Assembly: GCA_029379385.1 (NCBI GenBank)
Contig: CM055614.1
Coordinates: 21,185,994 to 21,249,993, forward strand
Origin: Quillaja saponaria
Taxonomy: Eukaryota > Streptophyta > Magnoliopsida > Fabales > Quillajaceae
DNA length: 64,000 bases
Reading direction: 5' to 3'
In this document: in pieces, positions 24,101 to 36,929 of the stretch
How positions within the stretch are numbered: the stretch's first letter is position 1
Layout: each line of letters starts with the position of its first letter
The notes under the pieces: model-generated
The model's database searches: none
What the model was told of the DNA's origin: nothing
What the model saw: only the letters and a program-made list of their open reading frames with translations
Translations under genes and position numbers: made by a program

Positions 24101-24513
24101 GTTTAGTTCTCAAATTTTCTAATTTTTATTTTAATCCACACGTTTTCCTGTTTCAATATAGTTCTCATGTTTTAACTTTTCAATTTAGTCCCTTGATTAT
24201 TAAATTTTCACTTAATGTCATATACACCTTTTCCAAAGTAAATACTTTAGACATTTATACTAATCTTCCCAATCTTTTTTATATTCATTTCCTTCACTAA
24301 TTTAATATGTGAGCCAAACTATCATTTTACCCTTGCCTCACATAACCATTTTATTAACTCTATATACATATTCCCTTCAAGCTTTTTAACACACAAAGTC
24401 ACGATTATCAATTTACTCCTTTTCTCAAAAAACTCATATGAAATTTATGTCTCGGTGCAATAAAATCCATCATTTACCTTATAATTCGTGGTCAGCAGTC
24501 CATGGGTGTTACA
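21130..24513 (-). repeat. 3' LTR of gypsy element D
   Basis: About 3.4 kb, collinear with 29003-33697. Shared blocks include TCATAATCCTTATAGGATA, GATAGCTTTGTA, CAGTGCATGCTTACGATA-like sequence near 22430 and 30340, and CTCTATATACATATTCCC near 24360 and 33667. The inner end GTGTTACA at 24513 is intact. The outer first ~100 bp, present in the other copy, cannot be recognised. No gene lies in it; the many short open frames are chance. Confidence 0.82.
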
Positions 24514-24734
24514 TTTTCTCCCCTATTAATTTGGAATTTTATCCCAAAATTTTATTCGCTTTAAACATCTATGGATAAGCCTTTTTCATATATGCTTTCC
24601 TATGTGACATTTCTATCTATCGAGCCTTTCCAAGCCACTCTTACCATTGGAATCTCTTGATTTCTCATTCGACGAGTAGTCTGATCTAAAATCTTATCAG
24701 GTTAAACTTTAACTTCTAAGTTCTCTTTACTAGC

Positions 24735-26100
24735 TTATGGTTCATACAGAATTACATACACCAGGTCGGGCAAGTTTTTCTTCAGTCTCAACATATAGTA
24801 TACATCATGTAAATTAGACAAGTTAGGTGGTAACATAATATGATATGCTACTAGTCCTATTTTGTCTAGCACCTCAAATACTCCAATATACGTTGGACCC
24901 AGTTTCCTACCTTTCACATGGCTGATTACAGATACCAACTTTAAAAATACATGATCTCCAACATCGAAACTTAAAGGTCTTCTCCTACAATCTACGTAAC
25001 TTTTCTATTGACTTTGAGCTGTCAACAAATTTTGCCAAACCTGAGCTATAACCTTAGAAGTTTGTTGCACTAAGTCAGGTCTTAATAACTTTCGTTCTCC
25101 TACTTCAATCCAACATAATGGCACCTACACTTGCTTCCATAAAATATTTCATATAGTGCCATTTGTAGACATTGGTGATAGGTATTATTGAACACAAACT
25201 TGGCCAAAGATAAACAAGAATCCTAATTACCTATGTAGTTTAGCACACTCGCTTTTAGTATATTCTCCAAAGTCTTGATAGTTTGCTCTATTTGACCATT
25301 ATTTTAAGGATGATATTATGTACTAAATCATATTTTAGTCCCCATTGATACCCATAATACCTGCCAGAATTTTGATATAAATCTCAAGTCACGATTAGAT
25401 ACTATACACACTAGTGCTCCATGCAATCTTACTATTTCCTTCATATACAATTTCTGCCAATTTATCTATTGAATAAGAGATTTAGACAGGTAGAAAATGA
25501 CTTCACTTCATTAACCTCTCCACTATCACCCAAACAACATCAAATTCACTTTGATGTTTTGTTAATCCTACTACAAAGTCCATTGAAATACTTTCTCATT
25601 TCTATTCTGGAATATCCAACAGTCACATTAATCCTATCTATTTCTGATGTTCCACATTTACTCTCTGACAAGTTAAACATCTAGCCATATACTCAGCTAT
25701 ATCTCGCTTCATTCCATTCTAGAAAAAAAACTACTTTTTCAAATCCTTATACATTTTTGTAGCTCCAAGATGAATCGTATATCTACTCTTATGTGCTTCA
25801 TCTAAAATCAATTATTGAACATTAACATCCTCTGGTACACACCATCGACCTCGGATCTCTAATACTCCATCTTTGTAATTTTAAAATCTGTCATTTCGAC
25901 TGATAATACTTTATGTACTATTTTATTCAATTCTACATCATCCACCAAAGCTTCCTTAATTTTCTGTCGCAAAATTGATTGAATCCTTATATGACATAAA
26001 TCAATGACTCCTGAACTTTGTTTCAATACCTGAAAATTTAGATCTCAAAGTTCTTTTAATAGTTTATACTCATTCATCATTAACATAGCCATATGACAAG
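24735..26100 (-). pseudogene. gypsy D integrase and C-terminal domain
   Basis: The block 24735-24938 reads GRKLGPTYIGVFEVLDKIG, VAYHIMLPPNLSNLHDVYY and MLRLKKNLPD, the conserved integrase C-terminus before a chromo- or chromo-like domain. Upstream, to about 26100, the integrase zinc-finger and core are traceable but broken by many stops. Confidence 0.75.
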
Positions 26101-27290
26101 ATTTCCTACTTAAAGCATATGCTACTATATTCGCCTTCATTGGGTGATATTTCAATTAGCAATCATAGTCTTTTTGAAATTACATCCACAGTCTCTATCT
26201 CATATTTAACTTCTTTTGATTAAATAGATACTTAAGACTCTTAGATCTATATAAATCTCAATTTTTTCTCCAAAGAGTTAGTGTCTCCAAATCTTCAATG
26301 CAAATACCACCGCTACTATCTCTAAGTAATAAGTAGAGTAATTCTCCTTATTAGGTCTTAAACTGCCTCGACACATAGGCTACTACTCTAGCTTATTTCA
26401 TCAAAACACACCTCAAATCTCTTCTTGAAGCATCATTATATATAGTGAAGCTTTCTAATGGATTAGGGATAATCAACAAAGGGGCAGTTGTCAATCAATT
26501 GTTCAACTCTTGAATACTCTCCTCGCACTTAGTTGTTCACTCCCACTTTACTCCCTTCCTAATCAACCTAGTAAGTGGCATAGCTATTCTAGAAAATCCC
26601 TGAATGAATCTTCTACAATGACCTAGCTAAACCAAAGAAACTACTTATCTCCGTCACATCTTTAGGATTTCCCAAGCCATTACTGCTTCTATCTTCTTTG
26701 GACTTACTACCACAACATGCTTATTCACCATATGGTTTAGAAATTGTACCTCTTGTAACCAAAATTCACACTTACTAATGCTAACCACAAATGTTTCTAT
26801 TACTCTTTCTTATTATTCGAATAAATCAAAATGTCACCGATAAATACAATCACAAAATCATCCAAGTATGATTTAAAAACTCGATTCATCAAATCCATAA
26901 ATGCAACCAGAGCATTAGTCAACCTAAACAGTATAACCAAGAACTCATAATGTCCATACGAGTCCTAAAAGCAGTTTTCAGTATATCTTCCTCCTTGACC
27001 CTCAGTTGATCATAATCGAACCTCAAATCAATCTTTCAAAATATCAACGCTCTTTGTAACTTATCTAACAGAGCATCAATCCTAGGTAAAGGTACTTGTT
27101 CTTAATGATTACCTTGTTCAACTGTCTATAATCTATACAAAATTGCATAGACCTATCCTTATTGTTCATGAACAACACTGGTACTCCCCAAGGCGGGTTT
27201 TTGAAATAGGCATTGTCCCTGGAATGTGATCAATCACAAATTCTATTTCCAGGCAACAAACTTGGTAAATCATCTGGAAAAACATTAGGA
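26100..27290 (-). pseudogene. gypsy D reverse transcriptase and RNase H
   Basis: RT fingers and palm are recognisable at about 26800-27200. [20 protein letters not shown] is followed by [18 protein letters not shown], where the catalytic F-[IV]-D-D-I-L-I-Y-S box reads FIGDIL: the first aspartate is now glycine. RNase H follows towards 26100 in decayed form. Frameshifts and stops are frequent. Confidence 0.78.
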
Positions 27291-27300
27291 TATTTTCTTA

Positions 27301-27770
27301 TCACAGAATGTCCTCTATCCTATTCTCTTCATGTTTAGTTTTCATAACAAGAGCTAAATACCTTTCACATCCTTTCCTCATAAGTATTTTGGCTTGCAAA
27401 GCAAATACCAAGGGTACACACAACTCTTCTTTTACAACTATTGTAGATGTAACCGGCATCATCATTATCCTGCTCTTACAATCCAAAAGCACTTGCTGAG
27501 CAACAAACTAATCCATCCTTAAAATTACATCAAAATCAGCTCTTAGCAAATAAATTAAGTCATGTAGACTCAATCTTCTTTGTAATTCTAGTTCAATATT
27601 TCTATATAATTCGCTTTACTACACAATCTCCCGTAGGTGTTTCTACTTCTAAATTATACAGCATTTGACGAACATCCTAACATAATTTATCCTTCCATGC
27701 ACATGCTATGAACGAATGTGTATCTCCAATATCAAATAAAACATTCACAATATTTATTCAATAAGCACAT
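27301..27770 (-). pseudogene. gypsy D aspartic protease
   Basis: The active-site region near 27730 reads DIGDTHSFIA, where the family has D-[ST]-G-A-T-H-S-F-I, so the second active-site position is changed. The open block 27301-27492 covers the C-terminal part of the protease and its link to RT (LDCKSRIMMMP, PLVFALQAKILMRKG). Confidence 0.72.
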
Positions 27771-27839
27771 ACTTTCAATCACATTTGGATTCTTCTGAAT
27801 TTCTTGTTTATTTAGAGCAAGCACACAGCTGGGTGCAAC

Positions 27840-28840
27840 GTCTTCCACCTGCCAATATTTCCATTCTCCTTAGGACAATTTTGTTGTAAATGCCCTACTT
27901 GTCCATACCCATAACACTTCTTCCAAGGCAAGACAATGTCCTGATCCATGATCTAGCTCCCGTATTTGGGAATTGTATTTGTTTACCTTTATCCCTTTGA
28001 TTTCTTTGCCGATTTCCTTGAAAATTACTCTTCTTGTTAGCTCTCCATCTCCCATTTTCACGTGCTATCTTCAATCCTTTGAACCTCCTCTTTTGCTCAT
28101 GTTCTTCTTCTCCATACACCTTTTTAGCATCATATATTTATTCACTAACTGTGCAAAGTCTTTTTCACCCAATGTAGCCACCCTTTCTCGTATTTTTGAT
28201 CTTCATGAAATTTGTCTGACTTCCATTCATCATCATGCTATATGCCTAGATACAAAGAGAATTTGGATAACTTCTCGAATTTAGCCTCATATTACGAAAT
28301 ACCCCGATCTCCCTACTGCAACCTCAAGAGCTCTTCTTCCAACTCCTGCTTCATACAAGTCAAAAAATATTGCTGATAAAACATTTCCTTAAAACTTTCC
28401 CATATAATATCAACTCTTTGTGCATTGTTAATCTTTCAGTACTTTTCCACCAATTCCCCGCTTCACCTTCTGACATGTAAACAACTAAAACCAACTTGTC
28501 CTTCTCATTACAACCCATTACTCTAAATATTTTCTCTAACTGAGCCAACTATCGCTCCACAATCACATAATCACTCATTCCTAGAAAAAAAGCAGGATTT
28601 GTCTTTTGAAAATAATCTATTAAGGATCCTACCTGTTAACCTCTCACTTCCGGCTCCTTATGCTTTACATTGTCCACAGCAACCTTTACTGCACCTTGTG
28701 CAACTGTTGCAGCAACCCTCACAGCATTCTGAGCTTCCACTTGCTTTTTCATTATTACAGATACCTTATCCAAGGCAACCAGAATACCCCACTAAGATCT
28801 CTTACACTAATTTCTTTTTAGCCATACTTCAATGAAAAGA
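27840..28840 (-). pseudogene. gypsy D gag with CCHC knuckle
   Basis: The capsid region (28360-28548) reads MAQLEKIFRVMGCNEKDKL, VYMSEGEAGNWWKST and KELILYGKVLRKCF, a retrotransposon gag domain. A basic linker follows, then a knuckle CYGYGQVGHLQQNC near 27900 with C-X2-C altered to C-Y-G-Y. Broken by several stops. Confidence 0.75.
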
Positions 28841-28982
28841 AAATTCATCAATACCCAATATAATCAAACCTCTATAATAATTAACTAATTTATGTCACAA
28901 TTCTGAATTCCTCAAAACAAAAACAAGCTCAAACACTTATATCTTCACTTCATTTTGATAATCCACCTTAAACAAGAACCTT

Positions 28983-28995
28983 TGTTCTGATACCA
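28983..28995 (-). other. primer-binding site of gypsy element D
   Basis: TGGTATCAGAACA on the minus strand, 7 bp inside the 5' LTR. Complementary to the 3' end of initiator tRNA-Met with a short variant at its end. It fixes the orientation and the LTR boundary at 29003. Confidence 0.87.
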
Positions 28996-29002
28996 TCAAC
29001 GC

Positions 29003-32000
29003 TGTAACACTCATGTATATCATAAGATATTTTAAGCATTCAATGCCTTGATTTGTAAATAATATACAGAAATATCATGTTACCTTCCTCTTAACTCACA
29101 ATCCTTATAAGATAAATGTTTTATGGTAATAGTGGATAATACTTTTATCATACACCGGAAACTAATACTAATGAACTCACTTTAAAGGATAGCTTTGTAG
29201 AATTTTAAAAATCTATTTACATAACACAACATATCCTTCTCACGCATAAATATTAGCACCAGCTTGCATAACATCCATATATATATAAAATCATAGTTAA
29301 CTTATTATACTACAACATTAGATATATAAGTTGGGGTCAATAGATCAAGAATATAACAACTACTATACTAATCAACCTATCGTCCCCATACATCAAAATA
29401 ATATCCTGACAGCTTCCTCAAATCTTTATTGAAGATTTGCAAGAGATACACAATCATTGCCTCTTAAGAGACTCATGCCAAAAATATACTTCTAGCAGCA
29501 CAATCTACCATGACAATGTCTGGGTCAACCACCTTCGTATTCGCCATCCTCAACAGCATCCAGTATCCAAACAGGCTGCACTTTTGGTTCCACCATCAAT
29601 ATAACAAGACTTTGTACCTCCTTTACATGCTTCTCAACTACAGGTTCAACAACTCACGACACTTCTTCCACAACCTCTTCAATAACAACACCATCACCAC
29701 CTCATGGACCCTAACAATTGGGTACCCTAATAATCTCTCACAATAGGTTTAGTGTACACATATTCTCTAGTAAGAAATGCGTACTGTTTGACATGATATG
29801 CACATCCAACCTACTGCATGCGAGACCACCATAATGTACTACAACTCAAATACTACATCTCTATAGTATAGAATCAATATGAGACACCAATTTAAAAATA
29901 ATGAGACAAAAATCTCAGCAGATATATATATATATTAAAAAAAGATAGATGCCTCAGTTTTATAAAAACTAAGAGAATGTTGAACATGCATGAGAATGTT
30001 ATAGACTATCCACAAGTTTGGCTTGCCTGTCAAGAAATATCCTCAGTTGAATCAGGACTACTGAGTGCTCAAAGGGTCCAATCTTATATGAGTCTGGGTA
30101 CCATCAGACTCGAGGTTCGTTCTCAACCGAACCTTCCCTACACATGTACTTCAGCTTCTCATGCCTACTCAAACACAAGCTCTTTAGCTACCCATTTGCT
30201 TATATCGGTTCACACCAATCAATACAATACCATATTAAATAATTGAAAAACCAATCACACACCATGCAATTTTATCATTAGAAATACCAAGCATAGAATT
30301 TTCATTGTAATTTCATCAAAATAAAACTCATGAGCAGTGCATGCTTACGATAGAGCTTTAAGGAGTAAATGATAGTTATAAACTCACACACATCAAAAAT
30401 CACATTTTTAGGAATATGTATACATCTACTTGTTATTGTGTTACCCAATTTATAGTTTTGTCCACAATATGTATACATCTGCTTCTCAATCCTCGATCCA
30501 GTCCAAGTCAAATTGTTTCAATCCTCAGTCCAATTTAGGTCTAATTGTTTCAATCCAATATCCATTTGTTCTCGATACTCCTAACATTAGGGTTCCTCAA
30601 CCTTGCTTGGGTTACAATTCATCCACTATAGTGTTATTTCAATTTTCAATTAAAATCAAATTTCTTAATTATTACCAATTACCTTTCGCGGTCAAACAAT
30701 ATTTCCATTAAAATTTTCAAATTAAATTTCACTTACAAAATCACCAAGATTCAATAAAGAAAACAATTCTTACTTAAATTGATTTTCCTCGACTCTACTA
30801 AAAATCAATTAGCATATTCTTTACCACAAAATTCTACACAATTGAACTTAAGAGAACCTCAATTTCATTTTTACCAATCTCGGCCTTAAATATTTTTCAC
30901 AACAATCCCTTAATTAATTTACTTTAAATCCAACATCACAAACTTTTAAAATGATCAAAGACTACAATTATAACCATTAATCTTCTCGGCCTCCAATAAA
31001 TTTCTCAAGTAAATTTAAACAAACTGTAACTATGATTATTTCCTTAAATCATAATAATTCATAATTTCATATATATTCTAAATTTATCAATTCATTGAAA
31101 AATTCCAACAATAAACTTACATGCACATTTTGGCCAACATGGAAATTTCATCAATAATTAACACAAACATATAACTTCCATAGATCCAATATTTCCAAGT
31201 CTCAACTAACACTTATATATCATCAATTCACCAATTTATCCCAACAATAACAAATTTTGGGCAAGCTTAATAATCCATTACCAATTATCATGAATTCAAC
31301 AAATAACACATATAATTCATCAATTGTGCTAAATATGCTTTAACACCCAAAGTTACCAAAAATTCAAGAATCAAAGATGAAAATCAAGAAATTTATACCT
31401 CAAAGCTCTCAGCCACTTAACCTCAACAAGCTCCACTTGACCAAACATGCATGCAACGTGAAAATAAAATTTCTTACACCCTTCTTAGTCTATCTTCAAA
31501 TTCCCAATTTGAAAAATCCAAGAATCCTCATGTCACATCCTACAAGGAGGCATCACTGGTTGGAGGAAATGGATAACTAAATCTCTGTAACCCTGACTTT
31601 AACACTATTGAACACATATGGCTCTCGAACAATTATATCTAAAACCAAGAAAAACTTTATTGAATTAAATTGAAAATATAGACTTGTTATTGAACATATA
31701 ACATTTACTGAACATTTTGGCATATGTTCCCCGTAAGGTGGAACATGCCCATATAATATAAACAACATATACTCATGTTTTTACACAGCAATAACAATAA
31801 ATACAATAAGGAGTTCTGCATTGTCCACATAAAAGAAAAATCAATTAAACACAAAGACCCACAACTCAAACTTCATAAACTAAGCCTTTAAGTGATTGCA
31901 AACTCTTCATCATGTGACTTCGAGTAGGTGATTCTAAAAGAATACATTGCTGCTGATTTCTCAGAAAGTCCATTATCAATCACTGATGTTCACAAAGATC

Positions 32001-32640
32001 TTGTTACTAAAAAAAATATCAACAGAAGAGTAGTGAGTCCCATGAACTCAATGAGTGGAAAAACGTACCTAAATGGTACTAGCATCACTCAACACATGTA
32101 TTAAATACATAGGATAAATAATATATATCTAGATCAAATAATTTCAGAATAACATAATTCTACTGTAAATTAATTTCACAAGCACGTAATTATGAAAATG
32201 TAAAATTAATCAAACATCTTTCATGAAATACATTGAACAACAAAGAAGTCAAACATTCAAAGCACTCAAGGCATACAAAGGGCTAATAGAATAACTCAAT
32301 CTCACACACCAATATCTCCCACTGGGCAGTTTTACATTAGCATACCAAACATAATTATAAACGGAATCTCTAAAATAAGAATCATTGAAATATTGTAATC
32401 ACTGAAATCTCCATACCTCCTCAAAATCCCCTTAATGGGGCTAAGTTACTCGAATATTTTTAAAACACTTATTAGAATCAGAATATCTCAAAATATCCTA
32501 TGTGCACCTAGATTTTATTTCGGAAGTAAAATCATTTCAGAATGAAAACATTTTCATTGGCCTTTATCAACCATAAACAATTTCACACATCAACATAATT
32601 CACTTAAATCAATCATAGCAATATAATTTTTAGTTCCTAC

Positions 32641-32671
<31 letters not shown>

Positions 32672-33697
32672 CATTAATATATCAAACAATCAAACATATT
32701 AATCTAGCAACCAAAGGTTAGTAATTAACCATTCACCGTTAACTGATTTACTCTTCACTCCCTCATGCGTTTATGAGCATCATTAGCTTAACCATAAATT
32801 TTGGAGTTGCAATTATAAAACATACATAAAAATATCAGGTTGTAACATCTCAAAGATCTCAAGTTTGTACCTCTTAGCCACTACTCAACTCAATCTTCAA
32901 CCACTCAAGTTCAATTTTGTATTCCTCACCTCAATTTGAGTAACTTTTCAAAGTGTCAAGTTAATCCAACTCTCAGTTTGCGCTTTATGGATTCTTCTTC
33001 TCTTTTTCCTCTTATTGATTTTTCTCTCCTCTAATCCTACTTTGTTCTTTGTTTTTCCTTTATATATCTACAACTTCCTCTCTTAACCCCTTTTTGGCTA
33101 GTCACCTAGCCTTTCCATATACTTATCAATCTTCAATTAATGCCACATCAGCTTACTAAGTTCCATGTCAATGCTTGTAGATTTATTATCTAACAAATTA
33201 CCTCATTGCTTTTTACCCTAACTGGCCACCGATCACCCTACATGCATCTTTAATTTCAACATCATACCACTTTATACTATCCTAAAACCTTATCATGCCA
33301 CCTAGGATTTTCATACAAAACTTCTCCCAAAATCGTGGTTTTAAAACCATGGTTTTGGGGGAACATACTCGTGTCTTGCATTAAATGTAATATTATGCTA
33401 GATTCTTCACTTTAACCCCAAGCTTTTGTACTTTTGAGTTTAGTCCTCGTGTTTTCTAGTTTTCATTTTAGTCCACATGTTTTCCCTTTTTAATGTAGTC
33501 CCTTGATTATTAATTTTTCACTTAATTTCATAGACATCTTATCCAAAGTAAATACTTTACACTAGACTTTTATATTAATCTTTCTTTATTCATTTCCTTG
33601 ACTAATTTAATATGTGAACAAGATTACTATTTTTTCCTTTCGCCTCACATAACCTTTTTATTAACTCTATATACATATTCCCTTCAAGCTTTTTAAA
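29003..33697 (-). repeat. 5' LTR of gypsy element D, with insertion
   Basis: Starts TGTAACACTC next to the primer site. It is about 3.4 kb once the 1.3-kb solo LTR at 31531-32847 is removed. Compared with the left copy it lacks the last ~115 bp: similarity stops after CTTCAAGCTTTTTAA at 33697. No coding region lies inside. Confidence 0.82.
31531..32847 (-). mobile_element. solo LTR F2 inside the LTR of element D
   Basis: A 1317-bp insertion absent from the other D LTR. It begins TGTCACATCC and ends GTTGTAACA, which is TG...CA in LTR style. Flanks are cctca (31526-31530) and tctca (32848-32852), one mismatch. It matches, in reverse complement, parts of solo LTR F1 (43188-47357): the block around 32440-32540 corresponds to 46480-46570 and the end at 31531 to 47340-47357. 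It contains an (AT)n tract at about 32649-32670. No coding sequence. Confidence 0.75.
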
Positions 33698-34270
33698 GGT
33701 AGAACCTTCTCAGTCTAACCTAACTTATGTTCATAAATAAGGGAAAGGGAAGCAACGACTCTAGACTAAAGGTGCACTCTGCAGTGCTGTTTTAAAGTTT
33801 AAGAACTTTTATAAAATAAAATTTTCCCCAAATGATCTTAACTCTTTAGAAAAAATTTAACAAAAATCATTACTAATTCTTCTTCCAAAATTTGAAGAAG
33901 ATGCCAAAAAAACTTTACAAAATACAGAAATTCTACCAAAAAAAAAAAAATCTTTTGATGCTTTTCACAATAATATTTTAGCCAAATTTTACCAAAATAT
34001 CCAAATGTCTCATTTGGGATTTCTGATTCTATTACAGGCCAAACAAAGAAAAATTACAGCTTCTAATGTTACATTTTACTAAAAGGTATGGTTTGGGAAG
34101 TTAACCCTCCAAAAGTCTTCTATAATTGCCCCGTTAGTGGGTTTCATTATTTTCCTGCCTCTTTTTTAAGCTTTATATAATTTCTCATAATCTCATTTTT
34201 AGCTATACATGTTTAAATTCTTGTTCCTACCCCACATGAAGCATAATGGGATTTAGAATAGGGTAACCTC
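33698..34270. other. non-coding junction between elements D and E
   Basis: Sequence between the truncated D LTR and the plus-strand remnant of element E. Nothing recognised except poly-A/T runs. It may be 3' untranslated or LTR sequence of element E, but I cannot find a matching second copy. Confidence 0.3.
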
Positions 34271-35640
34271 TAAAGAGAAAATTCAAGAAAGTAAGAGTAA
34301 TTACTAGTTCGCCGAAGCAAGAAACTTCTCGACCAGTAACTCTTTCCCACAAGAATTATCAGGTAGACATTTCATTTTAGTCAAGAAACATTCAACTTAC
34401 TGAATCTTTCTAAACCTATGTACCTTTCAAGAACCTCATCAAAAAAATTAATCTTCTATTATGATGAAGATTTCGAGTCATTCCATTTGGCTTCTACCTC
34501 TCAAAATTAAAGGACCACGACTAGTTTTGATTTAGGAGCCTTAACTAGACCAAAGAAGCTTGAAGGAAAAACAACCATCACCCAACCATGAAGTCTTTAA
34601 ATCTTGAACAAAGAGCCAATCTAAGTGTCTAGTCCGCAGGATGAATCAAGTTCCAAAACCGAGACCAAAGATTCGGCCAAACAACAACCTGAAGTGCAAT
34701 CTTAAAGGTTAAGCACTTGTGGAAATGTTCAAACTTTTTACTGGACCATTTTTTATTATCTTAACTTAGTATTACAACATAGACTCTTGAATCTTCTAAT
34801 GTCGAAAAGATAAATGAATCTTCAAAAAGGGAGAAAACTGCAGTTACGATCCTTGACTAAACACCAAAGGTAAATAAATCTTTTACCACTTTTTACCTAA
34901 AACTCCCAAGTTAAAACTCTGATAGTTTCTTATTTTTAATTTGTTGGAGCATTAGAAGACCCAAAAACTTTAATTCTGGTTACTGTCATTGAAGACGTTG
35001 TTATGTCCCTAAAGCATGTCTTTGACATGGATTCTGAAAATCAAGATAGTGATCAATATCATAGCGAATCTCTAGATCTTCCAATGAATCTAGTTTTGAT
35101 GGTGTCCTTACCTTGGCTTCCAACTTTTAAATATTGCTAATAGCCAATCCTTTGCGTTCTGACCTTCCAACAAAGCTATTCTCGACTATAACTTCACTAG
35201 AAGCTCTTGGAGATTTCAATGTTCTCATTGTTGACAAAAAGAATAGTTTAGTCAGCCTTACTGGCCATATCAAGGAACTTATTAGATATGCTTCACAACT
35301 TGAATCTCAAAAGAAGGACTTCAAAAACAAATAGCAACATTGTGAAACTTGGAAGAAATACATTGCCCAATGTGGTGCTCAACAGCTAAAACAGGTTGAG
35401 AAAATAAAAACAAGTCAAGTTTGCTGCTCAAAAGTTTGAAAAGCTGAACATTCGAAACTGACCCAGCATGTGATTGAAGCCTCTAAGTAGTTTAAAATCG
35501 AGAAATAAAATTTTACAATCTTAAAGAACAAGATTTCGAAATATGGCTCATAAGTTAACCAAGAAAAAGAAACATTTGTTCAAAAACCAAGCCGAACGGT
35601 CCTCACTAGGGCAACAACTTCTTTCTTTTTTCAATAAATT
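34270..35640 (+). pseudogene. plus-strand ORF remnant downstream of gypsy E pol
   Basis: A fragmented plus-strand reading frame rich in S, T, E, K and Q. Examples are PKKLEGKTTITQP, VTVIEDVVMSLKHVF and the open block 35134-35334 with a helical, coiled-coil-like end (KELIRYASQLESQKKDF). It lies downstream of, and antisense to, the minus-strand pol of element E. Tat-group gypsy elements (Grande, Cinful/RIRE2, Retand) are known to carry an antisense ORF in this position. I infer the same here. Not identified beyond that. Confidence 0.45.
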
Positions 35641-35739
35641 AATAGTTCCATATAATTTTTCAGTCTAAGAATGCTATTTTTCAATAAATTAATAGTTTCA
35701 TATAAATGTTTCAATAAATTAATAATTTCATCCCACCTT

Positions 35740-35887
35740 TCTCATAATGTAGGATAATATTCTTTTAGATATTTTTCATTTATCGGTCTTTAAACCTTCT
35801 CAGCTTGCCAAATGATAAGCGCCATTTTTTTGGACTTTATCAACTAAAAACGGCCCTTCCCAATTAGGAGTAAACTTGCCAAAAGTA
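35740..35887 (-). pseudogene. gypsy E integrase, C-terminal piece
   Basis: Reads GKFTPNWEGPFLVDKVQKNG and AYHLAS on the minus strand, the conserved integrase C-terminal strand of Tat-type elements. It is separated from the rest of integrase by the element at 35888-36920; the frame resumes at about 36929 on the other side. Confidence 0.75.
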
Positions 35888-36920
35888 CACTGGCGAAGCC
35901 AGGATTTTTGTTCAGTGGGGTCAAAAAAATTTGTACTCACTAAACTAGCTGGGATTGAATCAACTTATATTCTATGTAAAATTATGATTAATTACGTGGT
36001 TGCTAATTTTTTATTTCTATTTTTACAAATATGGTCCTCATTTTTTTACTTCCAATCATTATGATAGTAGTTTTTTTGTAAATATAATTCTTGTAAATTT
36101 TTACTCTATCATTAGATGGTATTCTTGGATGAAACTAAAATTTTGAAGTTTTAGAACCTAATAAAAACCATATATATAGAGTCTCAATATGAATCTATAT
36201 TGAAGAATTTTGAGTACTTGATTTGAGATGATGGTTAATCCCGTAAAAAAAATTTCTCTTTACAAACATATTAGAAGAATCAAAAAGCATTTAAATAATT
36301 ATTTTTAAAATGTCACAATATATTAATCACTACTCAATAAAAATTAAGATGAATAATATTTCTACCATGAATTATAAATATTTTTAATAAATGAAAATTT
36401 TGAAATTAGGATTTAAAAATTCTTATAACATATCTTAATTAATATTGATAAAAACAAAAATCATATGCTAGCTAGTAAAAAAAAAATTAGTTGTTTCAAT
36501 GACATGTTTATTTTTAAATTATCTTATTCTCTATTTTTTTTTTCTTTTAACTTATTTACTTTAGAGTCTATTTCAAAAGGAGTGGTCTTTTTTCTCAGCT
36601 ACTATTCATCTCTAACTACAAGTTGATGCCAAGGAAGACATCACAAAGGATTGGAAATATATGAACTATCACCAAATTTTATATTTTTAAAATTGGTAAA
36701 TATTACTTTTTTGTTTGGAAAGAAGAGAGAATGAATATTATATGATCGATCACTATATTATAATTTATTTTTATGTGACCTCATATTTACTAATTTTTAG
36801 TGGGTCAATACATATTTTTATCTAAATAAGATATAAAATATACAATATATATCATATTCTTTTTTCAAAATTTGAGTGGGAACAATTGACCCCAATCCCA
36901 TACATGTGGCTCCGCCATTG
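35888..36920. mobile_element. hAT-like non-autonomous DNA element
   Basis: A 1033-bp insertion in the integrase of element E. The left end reads CACTGGCGAAGCCAGGA and the reverse complement of the right end reads CAATGGCGGAGCCAC; both continue with a G-rich GGGGTC block. Flanking sequence caaaagta (35880-35887) compares with tataagta (36922-36929), 6 of 8 identical with a one-base offset. An 8-bp duplication and these ends suggest hAT. No transposase frame is seen inside, only AT-rich sequence. Confidence 0.6.
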
Positions 36921-36929
36921 CTATAAGTA

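Larger units (their letters stand above)
21130..33697 (-). mobile_element. Ty3/gypsy LTR retrotransposon D, long-LTR
   Basis: Minus-strand gypsy element. LTRs exceed 3 kb (about 21130-24513 and 29003-33697). The primer site TGGTATCAGAACA lies at 28983-28995. A purine tract (AATAGGGGAGAAA, complement of 24514-24527) adjoins the 3' LTR, which starts TGTAACACCC on that strand. The internal 4.5 kb encodes gag, protease, RT, RNase H and integrase in gypsy order. The long TGTAACACCC LTR and integrase-C-terminal chromovirus-like block suggest the Tekay/Del group. Both outermost ends (about 100 bp each) are missing, so no target duplication can be checked. Confidence 0.85.
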
